Origin: UBA349 sp963698135
GTDB taxonomy: Archaea; Methanobacteriota; Methanobacteria; Methanobacteriales; Methanobacteriaceae
Direction: 5' to 3'
Assembly: GCA_963698135.1 (NCBI GenBank)
Contig: CAVOPP010000010.1
Location: 1-64,000 of the forward strand
DNA: 64,000 nucleotides
The notes beneath the pieces were generated by a model. It ran no database searches, was not told the DNA's origin, and saw only the letters and a program-made list of their open reading frames with translations. The translations under genes were made by a program, and so were the position numbers. Shown here one piece after another: positions 26,888 through 35,959 of this stretch. Each line of letters starts with the position of its first letter. Position 1 is the stretch's first letter.

Positions 26888-28084
26888 ATGCGAATACTCA
26901 TTGTGCAGGAATCAGACTGGATAGAAAGAAATCCACACCAACAACACCATCTCATGGATCGATTATCAGTTAAAGGTCATGATATTAGAGTTATAGATTA
27001 TGGAATTGATTGGAGAAGAAAAGATAGTAAAAGGCACGGTTTACTTGTTGATAGAAAAGTTTACCACCACGTGCATAAGGTAAATCCTAAAGCCAGAGTT
27101 CAGGTTATTCGACCGTCTCTAATTGAAATTCCTGTTCTGGATTATGTTTCTATCCCCTATTTCCATGGGAAAGAAATTGAAAGGCAGATAAAGGAATTTA
27201 AACCCGATGTGATCATTGCCTTTGGCCTTTTAAATGCCTATTTTGCAGCACGTTCTGCCAATAAACACGGTATTCCATTTGTTTATTATCTCATCGATGT
27301 TTTATATGCTTTAATTCCAGAGAAAATATTTCAGGGAATGGGAAAATCTCTTAAAAAGAGGACCATAGCCCGGTCAGATTTAGTTATCACCATAAACAAG
27401 CGATTGTCGGAACTGGCCATTGAACTGGGATCCAAACCAGAAAAAACGGAACTTATAGACGCGGGGATAGATTTAAATCAATTCGATCCTCAGCTTGATG
27501 GATCCCGAATTAGGGAAGAGTATGGTATTAAAGAAGATGATACTGTACTCTTTTTCATGGGATGGATTTATCATTTTGCAGGAATGAAAGAACTGGCCAC
27601 AGAACTGGGCAAAAATAAGGAAAAATACCCTCACATCAAGATTTTAGTGGTAGGGGACGGGGATGCCTATGACGATATGGTACGCATCCGGGACAAGTAT
27701 GACCTTAAAGACCAGCTTATTCTCACCGGGAAACAACCATACTATCGCATTCCAGAATTCACGGCTGCCGCAGATATTTGCCTTCTCCCGGCCCATAAAG
27801 ACGAGGAAATTATGCAGGATATTGTTCCCATAAAAATCTACGAGTACATGGCCATGGAAAAACCGGTAATTGTTACCCGATTGCCTGGTATAAGTATGGA
27901 ATTTGGGGAAGGCCATGGACTGCAATATGTTAATGGATCCGAGGAAGTATTGCCCAGGGCCCAGAAAATGAGGGAAGAAGGTAACATCCAGGAAGAAGGA
28001 AAGAAGGCCCGTGAATTTGTCCAGAGTAATGACTGGGAAGTAATTACCCAAAGATTCGAGGAGACCCTGGAGAAGCTTTTATGA
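26888..28084 (+). CDS. GT4 glycosyltransferase
   Basis: The 398-residue protein is a GT-B enzyme with a C-terminal Glycos_transf_1 domain. DLNQFDP marks the inter-domain region. VGDGDAYDDM and IYEYMAMEKPVIVTRLPG mark the nucleotide-sugar site, with the first Glu of the usual EX7E pair replaced by a residue of the KDEEI stretch. It is cytoplasmic and probably extends a lipid-linked glycan. Its stop overlaps an ATG (ATGA) that opens the first of two tiny reading frames before the next gene. Confidence 0.82.
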   Translation: MRILIVQESDWIERNPHQQHHLMDRLSVKGHDIRVIDYGIDWRRKDSKRHGLLVDRKVYHHVHKVNPKARVQVIRPSLIEIPVLDYVSIPYFHGKEIERQIKEFKPDVIIAFGLLNAYFAARSANKHGIPFVYYLIDVLYALIPEKIFQGMGKSLKKRTIARSDLVITINKRLSELAIELGSKPEKTELIDAGIDLNQFDPQLDGSRIREEYGIKEDDTVLFFMGWIYHFAGMKELATELGKNKEKYPHIKILVVGDGDAYDDMVRIRDKYDLKDQLILTGKQPYYRIPEFTAAADICLLPAHKDEEIMQDIVPIKIYEYMAMEKPVIVTRLPGISMEFGEGHGLQYVNGSEEVLPRAQKMREEGNIQEEGKKAREFVQSNDWEVITQRFEETLEKLL

Positions 28085-28184
28085 TTAATAGTTGTCCAAT
28101 GTTATTCAAGGAGACTCTGGAGAAGCTTTTATGAGTAAATGGGAAATATTATTCATTGAAATTTCCCTGGAGAAGTTTTCATGA
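28031..28184 (+). repeat. Degenerate 50-bp tandem triplication creating two coupled mini-frames
   Basis: Three units of exactly 50 bases (28031-28080, 28081-28130, 28131-28180) each end in CTGGAGAAG plus a T-rich run, followed by ATGA. As a result ATGA start/stop overlaps occur at 28081, 28131 and 28181. Between them lie two 17-codon reading frames, MINSCPMLFKETLEKLL and MSKWEILFIEISLEKFS. The first repeats the C-terminal ETLEKLL of the upstream glycosyltransferase. Confidence 0.8.
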
Positions 28185-29368
28185 AAATACTTCATGTTAC
28201 ACCATTTTTCAAGCCATCCTGGGAAGCCGGTGGTCCACCGAGATCAGTTTATGAGATTGCTCGCCGTCAGGTTAAAAATGGGCATGAAGTGACTGTATAT
28301 ACTACAGACGGGTTTAAAAAAAGGCTTGATATTCAAAAAAATGTCCCGGTGGATGTAGAAGGAATTGAAACATATTACTTTCGTAATTTATCCATGTTTT
28401 TAGCAGGGGGATTGAATTTCCCGGTTCCTTATTACTTGCCGCGGGTGGCCCGGAAAAAACTTAAAAAATTTGATATAATTCACATACACGAGCACCGGAC
28501 TTTTTTGGCTGCAGTTGTCCATCATTATGCTCAAAAATATAATATTCCCTATGTTATACAGCCCCGGGGATCGGCCCCTACCATGGTCAAAAGCCGTCAA
28601 AAAGAAATTTTTGACCAACTAGTGGGCAAATCCATAATTTACGATGCCTGTAAAATCATTGCTTCTTCTAATTCTGAAGCAGGCCAGTACCAGGACGTTT
28701 TTCCTCAACTGAATCCTGAAGCCGTTATTCAAATACCCAATGGAATAGATCTGGAAACCTACCAGCATCTTCCACCTAAAAATATTTTCCGGGAAAAAAT
28801 GGGAATAAAAAAAGATGAAAAGATTGTTCTATATTTAAGCCGCCTTCACCAGAGAAAAGGTATTGATTTACTTATAAAATCCTTTAAAAATATTCAGAAT
28901 AAAATTGGGCCTTCTAAACTGGTTATTGCCGGTCCAGACGACCATTACCTGGAACATATTAACATTCTAATCCGTGAATTGGAGATGGAGGATTCGGTCC
29001 TTATACCAGGTCCCTTATATGAAAATGACAAGCTGGAAGCCTATGTGGATGCCGATGTATTTATTCTTCCTTCTCGGGATCGCTATGAATCATTTGGTAA
29101 TGTGGTGGTGGAAGCCATGGCCTGCCAAACACCAGTGGTAGTAACCAGATTTTGCGGAGTTTCAGAATGGGTTAATGAGGACGTAGGTAGGGTAGTGGAT
29201 TATAAAGAGCAAGAAATGGCTCAGGCTATTTTAGAAATTCTGGAAAATGAAAAATGGAATGAAATGTCCCAAAAAGCTCAAAAAATGGCCTTAAATACTT
29301 TCAGCTGGGACCAGGTAGTTTTAGATAACCAAAATCTTTATGAATATTGTATTAATCGGCAAAAGTAG
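28181..29368 (+). CDS. GT4 glycosyltransferase
   Basis: The 395-residue GT-B enzyme has an N-terminal acceptor-side domain (HVTPFFKPSWEAGGPPRSVYE) and a C-terminal Glycos_transf_1 domain. That domain contains LSRLHQRKG and the EX7E motif in ESFGNVVVEAMACQTPVV (about residues 305-322). It is translated from the last of three ATGA overlaps, with GGAGAAG as its ribosome binding site, so it is probably coupled to the upstream gene. The sugar is not known. Confidence 0.85.
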   Translation: MKILHVTPFFKPSWEAGGPPRSVYEIARRQVKNGHEVTVYTTDGFKKRLDIQKNVPVDVEGIETYYFRNLSMFLAGGLNFPVPYYLPRVARKKLKKFDIIHIHEHRTFLAAVVHHYAQKYNIPYVIQPRGSAPTMVKSRQKEIFDQLVGKSIIYDACKIIASSNSEAGQYQDVFPQLNPEAVIQIPNGIDLETYQHLPPKNIFREKMGIKKDEKIVLYLSRLHQRKGIDLLIKSFKNIQNKIGPSKLVIAGPDDHYLEHINILIRELEMEDSVLIPGPLYENDKLEAYVDADVFILPSRDRYESFGNVVVEAMACQTPVVVTRFCGVSEWVNEDVGRVVDYKEQEMAQAILEILENEKWNEMSQKAQKMALNTFSWDQVVLDNQNLYEYCINRQK

Positions 29369-29446
29369 AGATTATTTTTACATGATAGAATAAAATTATA
29401 TTTATTATTTATTTTCAATAATTTATTTCATATTTTATTATTATTT

Positions 29447-30539
29447 TTAAACCACTTCTTTTATAATCCGCAGTGCTTCTTTACCAATTTCTTCTGGAGA
29501 TAAAGTCCTTTTAAATAGATGGTATCCATTCTTAGCAATTTTATCACTCAATGATCTGATCATTTTTCAGTTCTAATATAGAAGCGGCTAGACTTTCTGC
29601 ATCAGCCATATTGCACAAAATAGCGTTTTCCCTATTTACAAGCAGTTCCCGTGCTCCAGGAGAATCTCCAGTAATCAGGGGCTTTTTCATGGCCAGTATT
29701 TGATAAGCCTTGGTGGGTATCACTCGCATAGATTTTTTGGTACCTCCAAATATTCCCAGACAGGCATCAGACCAGGCAATGTATTGGGGAAGATCTTCAT
29801 AAGGCACCATATCTAAAAATTCCACATTGGAAAGATTTAATTCTTCTTTAAGTTTTTTAATTTCGGGAAAGGTCTGTCCTTTTCCAATTAACTTAAATTC
29901 AACATTCTTATTTTCTAATATGTGGGCTGCTTTTATTATATACTGGATACCGTGGAGGGGGATGTAAGTACCATAAAATAATATTTTAAATTTCTCTTCA
30001 GGGGTTTTATTCACACCAGAATTGAAATCACAAACAGAATCAGAATCAGTAACTGTTTGAGGGTAAAATAAGTCATCCTCGGCCCCAATTAACAGTCTCC
30101 TGAATTTATTTTCTGGAATGTGGAATGTTTCGTGGAAATAATTAACATTCTGGTTGGTGTCCTGGAGCACTACATCAGAAAAATGGCAGTTATATTTATC
30201 TATATTATAGAAAAGCCGGGATAGAATAGGGTTTTGATGAACTCCCCGGTCCTGATTAGTGTCATATAGAGAAACATAGGTATCAAAAACCAGGGGGGTC
30301 CTGGTAATTTTTTTTAGTAGAACGGCCAGAGGTTGTACATAATTGCTGGCCTCCCCTACGAATATAACATCAAAGTCCTTTTCTGAAAAATACTTCTTAG
30401 CCAGTTTAGGATAGCGAATTAAGATGTTTGACGAGTCTGTAACTTCAGTTACATCCACTCCTTGAGATTGAAGTCCTTTAATTATTATTCTGTGGCGTGG
30501 ATAGGAGGGGGTATAGGAACCAAAGTAACACACTTTCAT
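29447..30539 (-). CDS. GT4-like glycosyltransferase with C-terminal frameshift
   Basis: The main frame (to the stop at 29544) gives about 331 residues of a GT-B enzyme (YFGSYTPSYPRHRIIIKGL; LFYGTYIPLHGIQYIIKA; IPTKAYQILAMKKPLITGDS). The expected end of the family continues in another frame: KIAKNGYHLFKRTLS then PEEIGKEALRIIKEVV, stopping at 29447. One extra base near 29550-29560 explains the break. GAGTGAT three bases before ATG 30539 favours that start over the ATG at 30551. It is the last gene of a minus-strand run of glycan genes. Confidence 0.78.
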
Positions 30540-30676
30540 ATTATCACTCATTAAAATTTATACAGCTTTGATTATATTAGTTTAAATTTAATAAACATCT
30601 GGATAATTGACCATGGCTTTTATTATATTGGTAGAAATTATATTTAGAAATTTAGAAATATTCCGTGTTTTTACAA

Positions 30677-31471
30677 TTATGAACTGCCTTTAACTTTTCT
30701 TTTTAAAAAATTAATCCCCAGATTAAAGGTAAGTGTGGCTCTTTGAATTAACAGGGGAGTTTTAGTATCCCACTCACCACAGGTAGTGTAAATTTTGCTA
30801 AAATGATTCCTATGTTTTTTCATGACTTTGGGAAGAATATCATAATATTCTGGGGGATGATAACCCATTTTAAGGGCTGTTTTTAAGGGACTTTCATCTC
30901 CAGCATGAGCTGAAAGATGGTAAACACTCAGGGGAAGTACATAAACCTTTAAACCCTGTTCACGACAACTTAAACAGTATTCTACTCCATATAAGTGCCA
31001 GCCGGGACAGGTCTCTTCGTCAAATTCCAGTTTTTGGAAAACTTTTCGGGGTATGATAAATAAGCATTCATCTACGGTTTCCACTTCTTCTGGTTTTTCA
31101 ATGGCATTTCCCCACTCTACTGGAGGTACTTCATGTTTTATTATATTACGCTGTCTTTCCAGGTGGTTTTTACCATTAAGAGACATTCCAGCCACCCCAG
31201 CAACCCCTAGATGCGGCAGTTTATCCAGAATTTTATGGACATCTTCTAACCAGGAACTTGATTCCAGATCAACATCTTGATGAATAAACATCAGATATTC
31301 ACCTTTTGCTTTCCGGGCACCGTAATTTAAAGCCTCAGCTGAAGATTTAAATCTTCCGTCAGTATTATCAATTAAAATACTTTCGTGTTCACAACTTTGC
31401 AGGTTTAAAACAGGCAATAAATAGTTTTTTAGACTTTCCCGGTTGTTGTATACACATATTACTGAAATCAT
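30677..31471 (-). CDS. GT2 glycosyltransferase
   Basis: The 264-residue GT-A protein starts MISVICVYNNRESL and has the DxD-type motif in FIHQDVDLESSSW (about residues 62-74). ECLFIIPRKVFQKLEFDE and a His-rich region (YHLSAHAGDES) follow. The layout resembles rhamnosyltransferase-like GT2 enzymes that act in the cytoplasm on lipid-linked glycans. AGTGAT precedes the ATG. Confidence 0.8.
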   Translation of the reverse strand: MISVICVYNNRESLKNYLLPVLNLQSCEHESILIDNTDGRFKSSAEALNYGARKAKGEYLMFIHQDVDLESSSWLEDVHKILDKLPHLGVAGVAGMSLNGKNHLERQRNIIKHEVPPVEWGNAIEKPEEVETVDECLFIIPRKVFQKLEFDEETCPGWHLYGVEYCLSCREQGLKVYVLPLSVYHLSAHAGDESPLKTALKMGYHPPEYYDILPKVMKKHRNHFSKIYTTCGEWDTKTPLLIQRATLTFNLGINFLKRKVKGSS

Positions 31472-31573
31472 GTCATCACTTTAAAAACCTACTTTAAGAT
31501 TAATTAAGATTACTTTTAAGAATCATAATATTCTTGAATAATCTTACTGTTAATGTTTAGAAATATTTTTATC

Positions 31574-32764
31574 CTATTTTATTGCTTTCATCAAAGACTT
31601 TTCAAAATCGTCTACACCCTTTTCCCAGGTATATCTGGCCGCAGTAATTAATCCATTGGCCTTGAATTTTTCTTGAAGTGTATTATCGCTTAAAATAGTT
31701 ATCATGGCCTCGGCCAAAGCCTCAGGATTTTTGGGAGGTACCATAATAGCATTTTCTCCAGAAGAAATATAATCACGGACACCCAGACAGTCGGCTGTCA
31801 CCACTGGAGTTTCACAGGCCATGGCCTCTAATGGCGGCAGGCCAAAACCTTCTATATGAGATGGGAAGGCGAAAATATCTGCTGAGCTATAAAGCTGGGC
31901 CATTTTATCGTCACTTACTCCACTAAAAGTTTTAAATGAAAAATTAAGCTCGTCTTTTTTTAATAGTTTTTCCAGAACTTCTTTTTTCCCCACAGCAATC
32001 AAATTAATGTTTCCATAATCCCGGGCCACTATATTCAGGGCGTCAATAAGGTCCTGGTCGCCTTTATAAGACAGTCCTCTAAATATGCCCATTATTATAG
32101 GTCCATTGATTCCAGCAAGCTCCTGGTTTTTTGGTTTTTCAGCTTTCTGATTGGTGATTTCCGAGGACTGGAATATGTTTTCCCGGGGATAGAATATTTC
32201 ATGATCAATTCCATCGGCTATAACATCTGAATCTTTGTCATAATTCTCTTTTATCCAGTCTTTTAACCACCCCGAAATGGTAATGATATCAAAAGGCAAA
32301 TAGAGACTTTCGTGAAACATCTTAGTGAAATAAGGGCCTCTTTCCCGGGCCAGATGGTCAAAGTCCTGGCAGAGATATATAGGAACTCCTTTACCACTTC
32401 TGTAAACGGCGAAAGTAGTGGGGAACCATGTAGCAACATTTATATCGCATTCAGGAGTATTTTCAGCCAGAGCTTTAATTAAATCCGGTTCGAACCCCAT
32501 TTTAAGTTTCTGGGTAAGGGTTAAAATTTCATAATAACGGGCCGGACGATTAAGCATAATTTTTAAAAGGGGACTTAATATTTTTATGGGCCAGGGGGGA
32601 TTAACATAGTTTAACTGGGCTTTTAAGGGGAACCAGGAGTGATCTCCACCTAAAGCGGTAATGGTAACATGGTGACCTCTCTCTACTAAACCATTGGCCA
32701 GTTCAAATATTACCTTATATCCACCGGACATATTAGTTGACCACAAAGTGAAATTTATATTCAT
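31574..32764 (-). CDS. GT4 glycosyltransferase
   Basis: The 396-residue GT-B enzyme has an N-terminal glycine-rich loop (STNMSGGYKVIFELANGL) and a C-terminal Glycos_transf_1 domain with the EX7E motif in EGFGLPPLEAMACETPVV (about residues 304-321). AAGGAGAATA is the ribosome binding site. The gene lies with two GT2 genes and a flippase remnant on the same strand, consistent with a repeat-unit glycan assembly locus. Confidence 0.85.
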   Translation of the reverse strand: MNINFTLWSTNMSGGYKVIFELANGLVERGHHVTITALGGDHSWFPLKAQLNYVNPPWPIKILSPLLKIMLNRPARYYEILTLTQKLKMGFEPDLIKALAENTPECDINVATWFPTTFAVYRSGKGVPIYLCQDFDHLARERGPYFTKMFHESLYLPFDIITISGWLKDWIKENYDKDSDVIADGIDHEIFYPRENIFQSSEITNQKAEKPKNQELAGINGPIIMGIFRGLSYKGDQDLIDALNIVARDYGNINLIAVGKKEVLEKLLKKDELNFSFKTFSGVSDDKMAQLYSSADIFAFPSHIEGFGLPPLEAMACETPVVTADCLGVRDYISSGENAIMVPPKNPEALAEAMITILSDNTLQEKFKANGLITAARYTWEKGVDDFEKSLMKAIK

Positions 32765-32923
32765 ATTATTCTCCTTTTATAAAATAAAATATTTTCATGG
32801 TGATATTGGAATTTTTTATTATTCATTATCTTTTTTAATTTCTTTTAATTAATTATTAATTTCCTAAAGATTTTATTTAAAATTTGGATATATTAATTCT
32901 ATTTATTGGGTGCAATCAGGCTA

Positions 32924-33985
32924 TTAAATTTTTAATTTAAAACCGTCTCTCAAACCTTTTAGATAACAGGATACCTGTTTTAAATCTTTAAGATGGATTA
33001 AGTAGTACCATATGTCCAGCCAGAATACGCTGGCAAAAAAATGCAACAAGAAACTACGATATTCGCCAGGTGTCGCATTTTTTTTCATGAAAAATACACG
33101 GTTGCGGCTCAGATAATAAAGTTCAAAGCAGGGTTTACTGGAAGCCCCGTGTTTGTGCCATATTATGGATTTTGGTTGATAGATTGATCGATAACCGGCT
33201 TTATTACCCCTATATGACCAGTCGGTATCTTCCCAGTACATGAAAAAACGTTCATCCAGAAGGCCTATTTTTTCCAGCACTTCATTTTTTACCAGGACGC
33301 ATGAACCTCCAATGTAGCCCAGATTAACAGAATCATTGTACTGCCCTTTTTCTTCTTCCTGATAACCTCTCTGGAATGTTTTTCCCTTTTTAAGGTCAAT
33401 TTCCCCACCACCTGTTATCTGGATAATTTTTTCAGGATAATCATGGTAAAAATAAGTTTTAGGGCCTACAAAACCCACATCTTTGTTTTTCTCGGCAATA
33501 TCAATCATAGGTCCCAGAAATTCCTTTTCCACCACAGTATCATTATTTAAAAGCAAGATATAGTCACTTTTAACCACTTTCTGGGCAAATTTAATTCCAA
33601 CATTGTTCCCACCGGCAAAACCGTGATTATCATTATTTTTTATAAGAAATAGTTCTTTCCTACCTGAAGTTTCTTCTTCAGATTTTCTAGCCTTCCCCTT
33701 TTCAAAATCATTTTCATTAAACTCTTTTATTTCAATGGGTTTATTAACGGATTTTTTAACAATTTTAGATAAATTTTTAGCTATATTCTCTGATTTTAGA
33801 TTGTAAATATCTAATTTTCCAGAACAGTAATCCCTGATTTTTTCTAAAGAATCGTCTGTTGAATTATTATCTACCAGAATAACACTGTAGGATGGATAAT
33901 CAATTTGATAAACTGACTCTAAACACTCAATAGTGTCTTTCCACCCATTCCAGTTAAGTAAAATAATAGATACATGAGGTGTCAT
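32924..33985 (-). CDS. GT2 glycosyltransferase, rhamnosyltransferase-like, with insert
   Basis: The 353-residue GT-A protein has SIILLNWNGWKDTIECL, VDNNSTDDS, LLLNNDTVVE and GFAGGNNVGI, as in GT2 rhamnosyltransferase-like enzymes. MYWEDTDWSYRG contains the catalytic acidic residues. A Lys/Glu-rich insert of roughly 50 residues (about residues 58-110) separates the nucleotide-binding loop from the GFAGG motif, where the family normally has only a short link. The C terminus is hydrophobic. Confidence 0.83.
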   Translation of the reverse strand: MTPHVSIILLNWNGWKDTIECLESVYQIDYPSYSVILVDNNSTDDSLEKIRDYCSGKLDIYNLKSENIAKNLSKIVKKSVNKPIEIKEFNENDFEKGKARKSEEETSGRKELFLIKNNDNHGFAGGNNVGIKFAQKVVKSDYILLLNNDTVVEKEFLGPMIDIAEKNKDVGFVGPKTYFYHDYPEKIIQITGGGEIDLKKGKTFQRGYQEEEKGQYNDSVNLGYIGGSCVLVKNEVLEKIGLLDERFFMYWEDTDWSYRGNKAGYRSIYQPKSIIWHKHGASSKPCFELYYLSRNRVFFMKKNATPGEYRSFLLHFFASVFWLDIWYYLIHLKDLKQVSCYLKGLRDGFKLKI

Positions 33986-34029
33986 TGGTGAACTTCCGTT
34001 ATTAGTTTATTCCAACTTTTTATAACATC

Positions 34030-35469
34030 TTAAGATTTATTTTTCCCAATAATGCTTTTAATAATACTAATATCCTGTTCATCAATAGCTTTGGTCAGTA
34101 AAATACCGGCCACATAAACCACACCACAGATGGGAATCATAACTAACAGGGGAACTTCTAAATATACTAAAACACCCAGCATTATCAGATTAGGTATTAA
34201 AATTCTCCACAAATCACTGAAAATGGTACTTCCCACTGAAAATTCTGTTTTAGAAACAACACGTGTAAATAAAATCATTATAAAGAATTCAGTAAATACG
34301 GTGGCTATACTGGCCCCATAAAAACTTAAAATAGGAATTATGGCCAGGTTGATACCAATATTTACCAGGGCACCGATTCCGGTTATTTTGGTGACGGTAA
34401 GTTGTTTGTCGATGGATCCCAAAAGATTGGAAGATAATCCATTTACAAACATGAAGACTATGGACCAGATAAGTATCTGTAAGGCAGCCACTGCTGGCAA
34501 GTATTCCGCACCATATATAACTAGAATTATTTCCTGAGCAAGCATGGTAGTTCCCACGGCAATAGGAAGACTTATAATTAGCATGTATTTGTAAGAACGG
34601 GTATAAGTCAGCTTTAAAGATTCGGAGGAGCCTTTATAAAACTGGGCCATGGCCGGGAATAGGGCCAGCATGTACACATGTAAAAAGGAAAGCATTACAA
34701 AAAGAAGTTTGTAGGGGGCATTGTAAAGACCCACTGCCACATCTCCTTGCATGAAAGAAAGCATTACTGAGTCTATCCAGAAGTATATGGTGGTAAATAT
34801 TCCTGCTATTCCGAAAGGGAGTGCATTGATGATTGTATTCTTCCAGAATTTTTTATCATATTCAAGGGAGGGTCGGGTAAACTTCCAGGATGTTACTCAC
34901 CACAGAATAAATAGAGGTAATTACACTGGCTGTCAGGTAGGCCATACTTATGGCTTATAATATCTCCTTTCAGGTAAATGGCCAGTAAAATTCCAAATAA
35001 GAGTAGAGAACTGTTAATTATGTTTCCAATGGTTTGGAACTCCATTTTCTGGTGGCCCTGGAATATGGCATTGAAAAGCGCGGTAAAAGAGGTGAAAAGC
35101 ATGTATCCCCCTATAATCATGATTACGCTTACTGATTGGGGAGGAGATTTCTTTAAAAAGCACGGTTATGTAAAGTAAACTTACAGTAATCACTGCCAAA
35201 AAACATTTTATTAAGGCTATATTGCCCAGGAGTTTCCTGGTTTTTTCATTATCCCGGGCCACTTCCCGGGTAGCATAGGTACTCATTCCCAGGTCGGCTA
35301 GCACACTGAATATACCGGTAAGGGCCAGTGCTGCTGAAAGAGTTCCAAATCCTGCTGTCCCTAAATATCTGGCAGTGTAAATGGTCCATACTAAGGCCAT
35401 AATATTGGTGAATAAGGAGGCAATCATTAATAAAGCTGTATTTCTTGCTATCTTTCTTGCTACACTCAT
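34030..35469 (-). pseudogene. Polysaccharide flippase (Wzx/MATE-like), multiple frameshifts
   Basis: ATG 35469 opens a typical lipid-linked oligosaccharide flippase (NTALLMIASLFTNIMALVW, ARYLGTAGFG, YATREVARD). The frame breaks near 35120-35130. GGYMLFTSFTALFNAIFQGH continues in a second frame until about 34940, MAYLTASVITSIYSVVSNIL lies in a third, and a further shift near 34890 leads into KFTRPSLEYDKKFW and the intact C-terminal half (from about 34880 to 34030). At least three indels are needed. The ancestral protein had about 480 residues. If the breaks are real, this locus lacks its own flippase. Confidence 0.82.
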
Positions 35470-35959
35470 TTAAAAACCTTAACTGTTAAAGTAATTTTTA
35501 ATTTAAAAATCATATAAATCCAGAATAAATTCAGGAATTTCAAAATTTTTCATTATACTAAGATATTATACTAAGATAATTTGCTAATAATAAATTAAAA
35601 TCTTATCTTTTCTTCATTTGCTTTTATTCATTTATTAACTTGCTGCATATAAATTATAATAATGAATTTAATTTGCAGAATGTTAAAATCCCATTTGAGT
35701 ATAATCCTAATTCAAATTTAAATAAAATATAATTATACTAAAATAATATTTACTATTCCTTAACTATCTCAGTTAAATCTGATTAATTCAAATTAAATCT
35801 TAATTTTAGTATTTAATCATAATATTTATATTTAGGATTTCACTAAACTTTATTAATATGCTCAAAAGTGACAGAGCTTTTATTTTAAGTATTTAATCAT
35901 ATTCTGTAAAATACAATTTATGTTATTAATAAATTATTAATTAAAGTACAGGTGTTTCA
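35470..35959. other. Divergent intergenic region upstream of the UDP-glucose dehydrogenase
   Basis: No gene is seen. ATTATACTAAGAT is tandemly repeated at 35552-35577. AGTATTTAATCATA occurs at 35808-35821 and 35888-35901, exactly 80 bases apart. These may be regulator sites, but the base composition is very AT-rich. Confidence 0.45.
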
